This document shows, one piece after another, positions 9,519 to 16,328 of a DNA stretch of 21,460 nt. A program made the position numbers and the translations under genes. The stretch's first letter is position 1. Each line of letters starts with the position of its first letter. The notes below the pieces were generated by a model, which did not search any database, was not told the DNA's origin, and saw only the letters and a list, made by a program, of their open reading frames with translations. The stretch is from assembly GCA_018712705.1 (NCBI GenBank), contig DVGM01000023.1, positions 1 through 21,460 of the forward strand. Reading direction: 5' to 3'. Source of the stretch: Aphodousia faecalis (GTDB lineage Bacteria > Pseudomonadota > Gammaproteobacteria > Burkholderiales > Burkholderiaceae_F).

Positions 9519-10238
9519 TTGACGGCAACATTCACCATCTTCGGACAATTGCATTATTATCTGTATCTGGAGTTAATTTTATTTTTGAGACCTGTCTGCA
9601 ATCAGGCCTTAAGATCAAAAAGGGGTTTGATCTTGTTTCGTTTAATGACGCCTATTGTGTTGCTCACGCGACTTTTAGTCGGCGCCTATCCTCAATGGAT
9701 CGGCAGTACGCCCTCGGATAAGCAACGCATCTATTTTGCCAACCACACGAGCCACTTGGACACTATTGTCCTGTGGTCGTCGTTGCCTAAAGAAATTCGC
9801 TCACATACCCGCCCTGTAGCCGCCAAAGACTACTGGGTGAAGGGTGCCATTCGCAGACGCATTGCCATTGAAGAGTTAAATGTGGTTTTGGTCGACCGCC
9901 GCCGCACCGAACACAGTGATCCTCTCGAACCCCTGAGAGAATGCCTGCGTGAAGGCTCTTCCATGATTATTTTCCCGGAAGGCACGCGTCGCCCTCAGGC
10001 CATACCGAGTGAATTCAAAAGCGGTATCTGGCGCTTGGCGCGTGAATTCCCAAACGTGGAATTGATTCCAGTTTACATTGAAAACCTTTACCGAGCCATG
10101 CCTAAAGGTGTTTTAATCCCCGTGCCCACGGTTTGCTCTGTCCGTTTTGGAGCTCCCTTGCCCTTCACGCCCGAGGATCCGAAAGAAGAATTTCTGACGA
10201 GAGCCCGCGAAGCGGTCATTAAATTGTCGGAGGCTTAA
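9519..10238 (+). CDS. 1-acyl-sn-glycerol-3-phosphate acyltransferase family protein (PlsC-type)
   Basis: Likely transfers an acyl chain to lysophosphatidic acid or a related lipid at the inner membrane. About 239 residues. The HX4D catalytic motif is NHTSHLD (H76, D81), and the acceptor-binding motif is FPEGTRR at about 152-158. A hydrophobic N-terminal stretch (about 10-27) and a second at about 36-55 suggest membrane association. The first available start is the TTG at 9519, without an obvious ribosome site; a TTG near 9551 is an alternative, so the N-terminus is uncertain. An ATG overlapping the nitrilase stop at 9502 opens a different frame that stops at once. The gene follows the nitrilase by 16 bases and is separated from the next gene by one base, so all are one transcription unit. 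Confidence 0.87.
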   Translation: MTATFTIFGQLHYYLYLELILFLRPVCNQALRSKRGLILFRLMTPIVLLTRLLVGAYPQWIGSTPSDKQRIYFANHTSHLDTIVLWSSLPKEIRSHTRPVAAKDYWVKGAIRRRIAIEELNVVLVDRRRTEHSDPLEPLRECLREGSSMIIFPEGTRRPQAIPSEFKSGIWRLAREFPNVELIPVYIENLYRAMPKGVLIPVPTVCSVRFGAPLPFTPEDPKEEFLTRAREAVIKLSEA

Positions 10239-10239
10239 T

Positions 10240-11196
10240 ATGCGGTTGGGTATTACCTTACAAGAAACCTATACGCTGGTTCTGGTTGTCCTGGTGCTTT
10301 TGGCCATCATCGGGACAAGCTATTGCCAATGGGCTATTCGCAAAGCCGTCGCTCCGGAACAAATCGAACGGATCCGTGTCGTCAACTCCCGAGTCAAAAT
10401 GGGTTGGTGGCTTATTATCGTTTTCACTTTGGCGTTCTTGGCCGGTCAAAACGTCCTTTTGATTGTCTTTGCTTTGGTGAGCTTTTTCACCTTCAGAGAG
10501 TTTGTTGCTCTGACGCCTATTAAAGTCTCGGACCACTGGGCACTCGTTGTCTCTTTTTATATCGTCATTCCGCTTCAATACATCTTAATTGGGCTTGACC
10601 GTTATTGGCTTTTCACCGTGTTTATTCCGGTCTACCTTTTCTTGCTGCTGCCCGTTTTGATGTCCCTGCGTCCGGACAATGACCGATTCCTTGAGCGTGT
10701 TGCCAAAATTCAATGGGGCGTGATGTTAAGTGTTTACTGTATCAGCCATGCCCCGGCCATCATGAATTTTGACATCACACGCTTTGGCTCTAGCCCCTCG
10801 CTGCTGTTGCTCTTTTACCTCTTGATTGTCTTCTTGGGTGATCTCTTCGTCGTTATGGCCAGTTCCTACTTCGGCGGTAAGACCCTGCGAGACAACCCGC
10901 ATAAAACCGTTAAAGGCATTTTGGTGGGCGGCTTTATCACCATCCTTGTCGGTTATGCGCTTTTCTGGATGACGCCCTTTAGAACATGGCAGGCCTTGGT
11001 TATGGCCACCATCATCGTGGTAACCGGTGCTTTCGGTGATATCGTCATCTCGTCTGTTAAGCGCTCCTTAGGCAGCCGCTTTTTGGACGGTGACAAGTAC
11101 ATCGGCCGCGGCAACCTTGAACGTCTCGCCCCTCTGATGTTCTCCGCTCCGATTTACTATCACATTACACAGGCCTACTTCTCGGCCAATTGGTAA
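10240..11196 (+). CDS. CdsA/YnbB-like integral membrane protein with a degenerate cytidylyltransferase signature
   Basis: 318 residues with about eight hydrophobic membrane segments, resembling phosphatidate cytidylyltransferases of the type often encoded beside a PlsC gene. The overall architecture, the NPHKTVKG segment (family form SPxKTxEG) and the C-terminal SSVKRSLG followed by FSAPIYYH support the family. The signature that normally reads KD, then PGHGG, then DRxDS is replaced. By alignment to the remembered consensus, the KD aspartate is F281, the LDR aspartate is E294 and the DS aspartate is A297. The two neighbouring frames do not restore the motif, so this is not a simple frameshift. 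It may be inactive, altered in chemistry, or serve as a partner of the adjacent acyltransferase. It starts one base after the plsC stop. A strong terminator follows. Confidence 0.75.
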   Translation: MRLGITLQETYTLVLVVLVLLAIIGTSYCQWAIRKAVAPEQIERIRVVNSRVKMGWWLIIVFTLAFLAGQNVLLIVFALVSFFTFREFVALTPIKVSDHWALVVSFYIVIPLQYILIGLDRYWLFTVFIPVYLFLLLPVLMSLRPDNDRFLERVAKIQWGVMLSVYCISHAPAIMNFDITRFGSSPSLLLLFYLLIVFLGDLFVVMASSYFGGKTLRDNPHKTVKGILVGGFITILVGYALFWMTPFRTWQALVMATIIVVTGAFGDIVISSVKRSLGSRFLDGDKYIGRGNLERLAPLMFSAPIYYHITQAYFSANW

Positions 11197-11205
11197 ATCA
11201 TTTTG

Positions 11206-11235
11206 AGAGCTCCCAATGTTGGGAGCTCTTTTTTT
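11206..11235 (+). terminator. Strong rho-independent terminator ending the yhdP-nit-plsC-cdsA-like block
   Basis: Perfect arms AGAGCTCCCAA (11206-11216) and TTGGGAGCTCT (11219-11229) flank a tight loop and are followed by seven T. It lies 9 bases after the stop of the CdsA-like gene. Confidence 0.95.
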
Positions 11236-11358
11236 GCGTCCGCACAATATATACCTCTAAAGAGGGTTATAAATGCCGTTTTAATGCTTATTTATTGAAA
11301 TATTTATACTTTTGTATAACTTAAATCCGCCATTTAAAGACTTCTGGGGCATACACTA

Positions 11359-11371
11359 AAAAGTATCTTTT
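11359..11371. promoter_or_regulatory. Inverted repeat upstream of hydG sharing a 10-mer with the 16242 palindrome
   Basis: AAAAG-TAT-CTTTT lies 20 bases before the hydG ATG. Its 10-mer AAAGTATCTT (11360-11369) is identical to one half of the 24-bp palindrome at 16242-16265. It could be a second binding site of the same regulator, but the motif is AT-rich and could recur by chance. Confidence 0.25.
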
Positions 11372-11390
11372 CATCTACCGGAGTTCTTTT

Positions 11391-12809
11391 ATGTACGACC
11401 CCAAATCAAAAGTCGCCACTGAATTCATCTCTCACGAAGAAATTGAAGCGTCGCTGGCCTTTGCCGAAGAGCACAAACATGACCGCGAATACATTCAAGC
11501 TGCTCTCAAAAAGGCAGAAGCTTTTAAAGGCCTCACTCACAGAGAAGCGGCGGTTTTACTTGCCTGTGAAGAACAGGATTTAAACGACGAAATTTTTGCA
11601 ACCGCCAAAAAGGTTAAAGAGCACATCTACGGCAACCGCATTGTGCTATTCGCACCGTTATACCTTTCCAACTATTGCATCAACGGCTGCGTCTACTGTC
11701 CCTATCACGCCAAAAACAAGCACATTGTCCGCAAAAAACTCACCCAAGAGCAAATTCGTCGCGAAGTCATTGCCCTGCAGGATATGGGGCATAAACGCCT
11801 TTTGTTGGAAGCAGGCGAACATCCTCGTCATAACCCGATTGAATACATTCTCGAATGCATCAATACCATTTATTCAATCAAGCATAAAAACGGTGCCATT
11901 CGCCGCGTCAACATCAATATTGCCGCCACAACCGTTGAAAACTACAGAAAACTTCACGAAGCGGGCATCGGCACCTATCAACTCTTCCAAGAAACGTACC
12001 ACAAAAAAGAGTACGAGCTTCTTCACCCGAAGGGCCCCAAGAGCGACTATGCCTATCACACAGAAGCCATGGACCGCGCCATGGAAGGCGGCATTGACGA
12101 TGTGGGCCTAGGCGTGCTTTTCGGCCTTTCACTTTACCGGTACGACTTTGTGGGGCTGCTGATGCATGCCGAGCACTTGGAAGCCGTATGGGGCGTGGGT
12201 CCTCACACCATCAGCGTGCCTCGCATCTGTCCGGCCGATGACGTGGATCCGAATACATTCACCAACGCGGTGCCTGATGAACTGTTTTTAAAAATCGTTG
12301 CGCTCATCCGCCTGGCCGTTCCCTATACCGGCATGATTATCTCTACGCGCGAATCCGCTGCGGTCCGCGGGAAATGTCTGGAAATGGGGGTATCCCAAAT
12401 TAGTGGCGGCTCACGCACGAGTGTCGGCGGTTACGTGATTGAAGAAGAAAAGGAAGAAAACTCCGCTCAATTTGAAACAAGTGACCGACGCACGTTGGAC
12501 GAAGTAGTGAAGTGGCTTTTGGACGGCGGCTATCTGCCGAGCTGGTGCACCGCGTGTTATCGCGCGGGCCGCACGGGCGATCGCTTTATGTCATTGGCAA
12601 AAACCGGAGAAATTGCGACTTACTGTCAGGCTAATGCCATTATGACGCTCAAAGAATACGCTCTGGATTATGCGCGCCCGGCGACACGCGAAGCGGCTCA
12701 AAAGGTCATCGATGCGGAAATTCCCAAGATTGTTCATAAAAAGATCCGTAAAGCCAGTGTGATTCGACTCAAAAAGATTGAGGAAGGCGAGCGCGATTTC
12801 CGCTTCTAG
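11391..12809 (+). CDS. hydG: [FeFe] hydrogenase maturase HydG (radical SAM, tyrosine lyase)
   Basis: HydG splits tyrosine to make the CO and cyanide ligands, bound to iron, for the H-cluster of [FeFe] hydrogenase. The 472-residue protein has both cluster motifs. The radical-SAM CX3CX2C is CINGCVYC (C96, C100, C103), and the C-terminal CX2CX22C is C386, C389 and C412 within CTACYRAGRTGDRFM. This C-terminal motif separates HydG from ThiH. The N-terminus (MYDPKSKVATEFISHEE), the central FAPLYLSNYCINGCVYCPYH and the C-terminal RDFRF closely resemble clostridial HydG as I remember it. The start is supported by GGAG 7 bases upstream. It is alone between two terminators, with no hydE, hydF or hydrogenase gene in the window. 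Cytosolic, oxygen-sensitive enzyme. The likeness to Firmicutes suggests transfer. Confidence 0.95.
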   Translation: MYDPKSKVATEFISHEEIEASLAFAEEHKHDREYIQAALKKAEAFKGLTHREAAVLLACEEQDLNDEIFATAKKVKEHIYGNRIVLFAPLYLSNYCINGCVYCPYHAKNKHIVRKKLTQEQIRREVIALQDMGHKRLLLEAGEHPRHNPIEYILECINTIYSIKHKNGAIRRVNINIAATTVENYRKLHEAGIGTYQLFQETYHKKEYELLHPKGPKSDYAYHTEAMDRAMEGGIDDVGLGVLFGLSLYRYDFVGLLMHAEHLEAVWGVGPHTISVPRICPADDVDPNTFTNAVPDELFLKIVALIRLAVPYTGMIISTRESAAVRGKCLEMGVSQISGGSRTSVGGYVIEEEKEENSAQFETSDRRTLDEVVKWLLDGGYLPSWCTACYRAGRTGDRFMSLAKTGEIATYCQANAIMTLKEYALDYARPATREAAQKVIDAEIPKIVHKKIRKASVIRLKKIEEGERDFRF

Positions 12810-12831
12810 TTAACAAATTAATCTCTCCCAA

Positions 12832-12879
12832 ATTGGGAAGGGTGGGTGAAGTTGAAATTCCCAATCCTTCCCTTTTTTT
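12832..12879 (+). terminator. Terminator after hydG
   Basis: GGGAAGG (12835-12841) pairs with CCTTCCC (12866-12872), followed by seven T. An alternative 8-bp pairing of ATTGGGAA (12832-12839) with TTCCCAAT (12858-12865) exists, so two hairpins compete. It lies 22 bases after the hydG stop. Confidence 0.8.
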
Positions 12880-12925
12880 GGGCCCAAAAATAACCCGGAT
12901 CTTGAAGATGCCGGGCTAGAAGCGA

Positions 12926-12954
12926 ACCGAAACCGCCCGAAGGCGGTTTTCGGT
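12926..12954 (-). terminator. GC-rich hairpin after marR, probable terminator
   Basis: Stem AAACCGCC (12930-12937), loop CGAA, GGCGGTTT (12942-12949), extended by an outer ACCG/CGGT pairing with one bulged base. It lies just after the marR stop. No T-run follows on the minus strand, so termination may be weak or factor-assisted. Confidence 0.55.
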
Positions 12955-12955
12955 G

Positions 12956-13486
12956 TCAGCGCAAGCTATTGAGATTGAGCTCACGCTGCTGAGACAAGAT
13001 CATGTGCTTGAGCAGGCGCGCCAATTCCTTTTGCTCTTCCGGGGCTAAGCTTGAAGCCAACTGCCGCTCCACTTCCACGTGGGAATTCACGGCATCGAGC
13101 GTCAGCGCCTTGCCCTTTTCCGTTGCCTTCAGAATCACACCGCGCCGGTCGGTCGTATCCGGGAATCGTTCGAGCAATCCCTTTTCTTCCAGCTTGCGGA
13201 TCCGATTAGAAAGACCGCCCGAGGTGATGAGGATTTTGGTTTGCAAAATCTTGGGCGTGATCACCGCTTCAGGATTTCGCGTCAACACCGCCAACACTTC
13301 AAATTCACCGCGGGTGAGATCGTAGCGGGCGAGGTTTTCAGCCACACGCCGTTCCACGTAATAACTCATACGCACCAAACGCGCCACCACCGAAATCGGT
13401 TCGGTGCTCAGTGTCGGCACCTGGGCCTTCCACTCCTCTTCGAGTGAATCCACAAAATCTTTCAGATTACGATCGCTGTCTTGCAT
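12956..13486 (-). CDS. MarR-family transcriptional regulator
   Basis: A 176-residue winged-helix repressor-type protein. An N-terminal helix precedes the DNA-binding domain; LTRGEFEVLAVL (about 57-68) opens it, the recognition helix lies in ITSGGLSNRIRKLEEKGLL, and the wing carries DRRG. A long C-terminal dimerisation helix follows. It is the last gene of an operon with the DcuC-type carrier and the AbgA-like hydrolase: it starts 5 bases after the hydrolase stop and is probably translationally coupled. MarR proteins usually repress their own operon by binding a palindrome and release it on binding a small, often aromatic, ligand. The perfect palindrome upstream of the operon (16242-16265) is the obvious candidate target. 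The ligand is unknown; an aminobenzoate-type compound would fit the neighbour but is speculation. Confidence 0.93.
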   Translation of the reverse strand: MQDSDRNLKDFVDSLEEEWKAQVPTLSTEPISVVARLVRMSYYVERRVAENLARYDLTRGEFEVLAVLTRNPEAVITPKILQTKILITSGGLSNRIRKLEEKGLLERFPDTTDRRGVILKATEKGKALTLDAVNSHVEVERQLASSLAPEEQKELARLLKHMILSQQRELNLNSLR

Positions 13487-13491
13487 CTCGA

Positions 13492-14775
13492 TTACTTTGC
13501 TCCCAAATGCTTAATCACCAAGTAGTGGTAAATATCAAAGAGTTCTTGCAGACGGAATTCTTCAAATTCAAATTTCGCTTGGTGATGACCCGCCTTCAGT
13601 TCGGAGCCCACCACAACGTAGCCGGCTTTGGCGCCCTTATTTTGCACGCGGCGCATTAAAACGGTGGCGTCATCGCTGCCGTTAAAGTTCATCGTGGGAC
13701 TGACCTTTGTGCAGTACTTGGCGTGACTTGCTGCTTCGGCAAAGTTATCCTGCACTTCGTCATCTTTGACAAAGTCAATGGCTTCACCCATCACTTCCGT
13801 TTCCACCGTACAACCGTACATAGCGGCGGCACCCGTGGCACGGGCAACGGCCTCATCGAAAAGACATTGGTTAATCGCTTCCGTTTCGCCACGCACTTCC
13901 ACTTGCATTTCCGCCGTGGAAGCGATCACGTTGCGGCCCTCGCCGGCACGCATATAGCCGACGTTAACACGCGTCATGCCTTGACCGTGACGAGGAATAG
14001 CCATTAAAGCGAGACTAGCCGTGGAGGCCGCCATTAACGCATTACGACCGACTTCAGGCTGCATGCCGGCATGAGACGGCGTGCCATGGAAACGGAAATC
14101 CACCTTCGTTGTGCAAAGGAATTTTTCGGGAGCGGTCACCACTTCGCCTGCCGGAATATCACAACCCAAGTGACCGCAATAGAGATAATCCAAATCATCC
14201 ACGATGCCGCTTTCGGCCATCGGGCGACCACCGCGGGAGCCTTCTTCACCCGGTTCAAAAATCAACTTCACCGTACCGCAAAGCTGATCCTTATTGGCCG
14301 CAAGCCACGAGGCCAATCCCATCAAAACGGCCTGATGACCGTCGTGACCGCAAGCGTGCATGTAACCGGGGATTTGAGAAGCGAAACCTTCCTTGGTCGG
14401 GGCGTGTTCAGGATCCGAGGATTCCGTCACAGGAAGCGCGTCCAGGTTGCAAAGGAAGGCGATGGTGGGGCCGGGGCGGCCCGTTTCCAAAATGCCAACG
14501 ACGCCGGTCACGCCCTGCATACGCTCAAGCATTTCAGCGCTCACCTTGTCTTTAGCCGCTTCATAGAATTTGGCAATCTGCGGCTTAATGGCGCCACGGA
14601 TAAAGTCTTTGTTGATGACATCAAAACCGCTCTTTACTTGAAAGCCCAACTTTTCCAAGTGTTCAATCACACGAGCGGTGGAGACGAATTCACACCAACC
14701 GGGTTCCGGCCAAGCGTGAATTTCACGGCGCTTGGCAATAAGCCACTCTTGAGAAATCGGTTCCAAATAGGCCAT
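13492..14775 (-). CDS. M20-family amidohydrolase, AbgA-like (aminobenzoyl-glutamate hydrolase type)
   Basis: 427-residue metal-dependent amidase. Visible motifs are FLCNLDALPV (about 107-116), MHACGHDGH (about 139-147, metal ligands), EPGEEGSRGG (about 174-183, catalytic glutamates), GHLG (about 201-204), FRFHGTPSHAG and the late AGHHQAKFEFEE (metal histidines). Length and motif order match E. coli AbgA, one subunit of p-aminobenzoyl-glutamate hydrolase; residues such as GRNVIASTAEMQVEVRGETEAINQ follow the same pattern. No AbgB partner is present, so it may be a single-subunit enzyme for another N-acyl amino acid or dipeptide-like substrate. The start at 14775 has AGGAG about 8 bases upstream. 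It lies 17 bases after the carrier gene, so uptake followed by cleavage is a reasonable reading. No signal peptide. Confidence 0.88.
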   Translation of the reverse strand: MAYLEPISQEWLIAKRREIHAWPEPGWCEFVSTARVIEHLEKLGFQVKSGFDVINKDFIRGAIKPQIAKFYEAAKDKVSAEMLERMQGVTGVVGILETGRPGPTIAFLCNLDALPVTESSDPEHAPTKEGFASQIPGYMHACGHDGHQAVLMGLASWLAANKDQLCGTVKLIFEPGEEGSRGGRPMAESGIVDDLDYLYCGHLGCDIPAGEVVTAPEKFLCTTKVDFRFHGTPSHAGMQPEVGRNALMAASTASLALMAIPRHGQGMTRVNVGYMRAGEGRNVIASTAEMQVEVRGETEAINQCLFDEAVARATGAAAMYGCTVETEVMGEAIDFVKDDEVQDNFAEAASHAKYCTKVSPTMNFNGSDDATVLMRRVQNKGAKAGYVVVGSELKAGHHQAKFEFEEFRLQELFDIYHYLVIKHLGAK

Positions 14776-14792
14776 GACTTAACTCCTATAAC

Positions 14793-16160
14793 TTAAATGT
14801 AGCGAATAACCGACAAAACCATCACGCTCACAAAGCCCAACAAAATCGGCACAGAAGTACGTTTAACAATTTCTAGCGGATTGGCGCGGACCGAGGCGGC
14901 CACAATAATCACCACCGCGGCCACCGGAGAAATGGAACGTATCAAGTTTGAAGTGCACTGCATCGGCAAGGCCACCATGATCGGATCAATACCGGCACTT
15001 TGCGCGATCGATGGAATCAATTCAATAAAGCTATAGAAAACGGCGTTACCGGAACCGCTAATAAACGTAATTAAAGCGGTAATGCCAGAGAAAGCAAACA
15101 TTAGACCGGCGCTGGCGTTTTCCACTCCGGAAATAGAGCTTGAAATCATATCGATCATGCCCATCGCGCGCAGCCCTGCCACCATGGTGGAGGCGGCAAC
15201 GATTAAAACAACCACCTGTGAAAAGCCTTCTCCCATGCCCTTAAAGAAGAGGTTGGCATCTTTCATCCCCTGCTTTACATTCCCCTTGCGCACTAACTCG
15301 CAAATGAAGGCCAACGCAAAACAGAAAATTGTGATTTCGACCAAACCGACTTTAGCGTGCTTAAAACAAGCCCAGAAGAAAATCACCAGGACAAGCGGCA
15401 AAACCGGGAACAATGCGTAGTAAACGGGCACTCCGGTCAAATCGCGGTTTTTGAGTTTGCTTTCATCGATTTCGGCTGAAACCTTACCGGCCTGACGCTT
15501 GTCCATGTAGCGCTGCCAGAAGTAGTGGGCGAAGCCCATGATGATCAAAGTCGGAATCGTAATCGGCGCATGGTGATAAAACACGTAATCAACCACGTGT
15601 TCGAATCCCAATACGCGTGCGGCCACCACATTATCACCGCCCAACGGAGTCGGAACAATCGTTGCGGTCGTGGCAATAACGCCTGCAGCCGTCAAAACGC
15701 TCATGCGCGCAGCACGCAGCACCGGATAGAGCGTAGCCATCAAAATCACCGCCAAAGAAGAGGCACTCGGAATAATGATGGAGAGCACAGTGCCGACCCA
15801 GAATACAAGCGGCACCAAGATGTACGGAGAATGAATTCTTTCGAGCGGTTTACTTAAAACACGGATCACCATGTCATTGGCGCCGATATGAGACATATAG
15901 GCGGCGAAACCGAACAAGGTCAAAATAATAAGACCGGCGTTGGAATACTGAGTCACAAAGAGGTCTTTGACTGCCTTAAAGGGATCAACCCAATTAAGAC
16001 CGGAAGTCGCCTTTGCGCTGACGGCCGGATGACCCAGCATCACGGCAACGGCCAGAAGAATAAGACCTGTCGCAAAGAGCACCACTTTGGCGTCATAGTT
16101 CTTGGCAATTGCCCAACCGGCAATAACAAGAGCCACCACGCAAATTGATAATTCAAGCAT
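14793..16160 (-). CDS. DcuC-family carrier (C4-dicarboxylate-type anion transporter)
   Basis: 455 residues from the ATG at 16160, close to the 461 of E. coli DcuC. An upstream ATG at 16268 would add 36 residues but would place the start inside the palindrome region. The inner start is preferred because CGAGGA sits about 6 bases before it and the protein then opens with a hydrophobic helix (MLELSICVV). About 12 membrane segments are visible, with the conserved TPLGGDN around the first re-entrant region and SGSGNAVFYSF in the second half. Family members exchange fumarate, succinate or aspartate across the inner membrane in anaerobes. Clustering with an AbgA-like hydrolase suggests the substrate here may be an N-acyl amino acid or other acidic amide instead, which is inference. 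Confidence 0.87.
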   Translation of the reverse strand: MLELSICVVALVIAGWAIAKNYDAKVVLFATGLILLAVAVMLGHPAVSAKATSGLNWVDPFKAVKDLFVTQYSNAGLIILTLFGFAAYMSHIGANDMVIRVLSKPLERIHSPYILVPLVFWVGTVLSIIIPSASSLAVILMATLYPVLRAARMSVLTAAGVIATTATIVPTPLGGDNVVAARVLGFEHVVDYVFYHHAPITIPTLIIMGFAHYFWQRYMDKRQAGKVSAEIDESKLKNRDLTGVPVYYALFPVLPLVLVIFFWACFKHAKVGLVEITIFCFALAFICELVRKGNVKQGMKDANLFFKGMGEGFSQVVVLIVAASTMVAGLRAMGMIDMISSSISGVENASAGLMFAFSGITALITFISGSGNAVFYSFIELIPSIAQSAGIDPIMVALPMQCTSNLIRSISPVAAVVIIVAASVRANPLEIVKRTSVPILLGFVSVMVLSVIRYI

Positions 16161-16209
16161 TGCGTATCCTCGAAGAGAAAATGGATTTATATTAAGAAGA
16201 GACGCAGTC

Positions 16210-16238
16210 ACTATACGCAAATTAGGAGATTCGATCAA
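16210..16238 (-). promoter_or_regulatory. Promoter of the dcuC-abgA-marR operon
   Basis: On the minus strand TTGATC (16238-16233) and TATAGT (16215-16210) are separated by exactly 17 bases, a good sigma-70 match (four of six and five of six). The -35 lies 3 bases from the edge of the 24-bp palindrome. Confidence 0.65.
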
Positions 16239-16241
16239 AAA

Positions 16242-16265
16242 AAGATACTTTATATAAAGTATCTT
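16242..16265. promoter_or_regulatory. Perfect 24-bp palindrome, candidate MarR operator
   Basis: The arm AAGATACTTTAT is followed directly by its exact reverse complement, with no spacer. It lies between the divergent carrier operon and the EamA transporter gene, next to the -35 of the former and overlapping the likely -35 zone of the latter. Length and symmetry suit a dimeric winged-helix regulator, and marR is the last gene of the operon. A small inverted repeat CTTCA-TG-TGAAG (16263-16274) abuts it. Confidence 0.6.
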
Positions 16266-16283
16266 CATGTGAAGATAATCAGC

Positions 16284-16289
16284 TATAAT
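16284..16289 (+). promoter_or_regulatory. Candidate -10 box of the EamA transporter gene
   Basis: Perfect TATAAT, 40 bases before the ATG at 16329. The -35 region would fall within or next to the right arm of the palindrome and has no good match to consensus. Confidence 0.45.
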
Positions 16290-16300
16290 TTAGCTTAACA

Positions 16301-16312
16301 GTTAGATCTAAC
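16301..16312. repeat. 12-bp palindrome GTTAGATCTAAC in the EamA leader
   Basis: Perfect palindrome between the likely -10 box and the start codon, about where a repressor would block initiation. It is distinct in sequence from the 24-bp palindrome. Confidence 0.35.
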
Positions 16313-16328
16313 ATTTGGCTGACTTTTA

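Noticed and set aside
11040..11196. Frameshift as the cause of the degenerate CdsA signature
   Set aside because: Translating the two other forward frames gives no PGHGG or DRxDS, and downstream family residues (FSAPIYYH) remain in frame.
11391..12809. ThiH or another tyrosine lyase
   Set aside because: The C-terminal CX2CX22C cluster motif and near-clostridial HydG sequence throughout identify HydG.
14071..14796. 241-residue open frame antisense to the AbgA-like hydrolase
   Set aside because: Shadow of a well-supported gene with clear catalytic motifs on the other strand; the translation has no family features.
16161..16268. Longer DcuC N-terminus starting at 16268
   Set aside because: The extra 36 residues are not family-like, would cover the promoter and the palindrome, and the ATG at 16160 has a good ribosome site.
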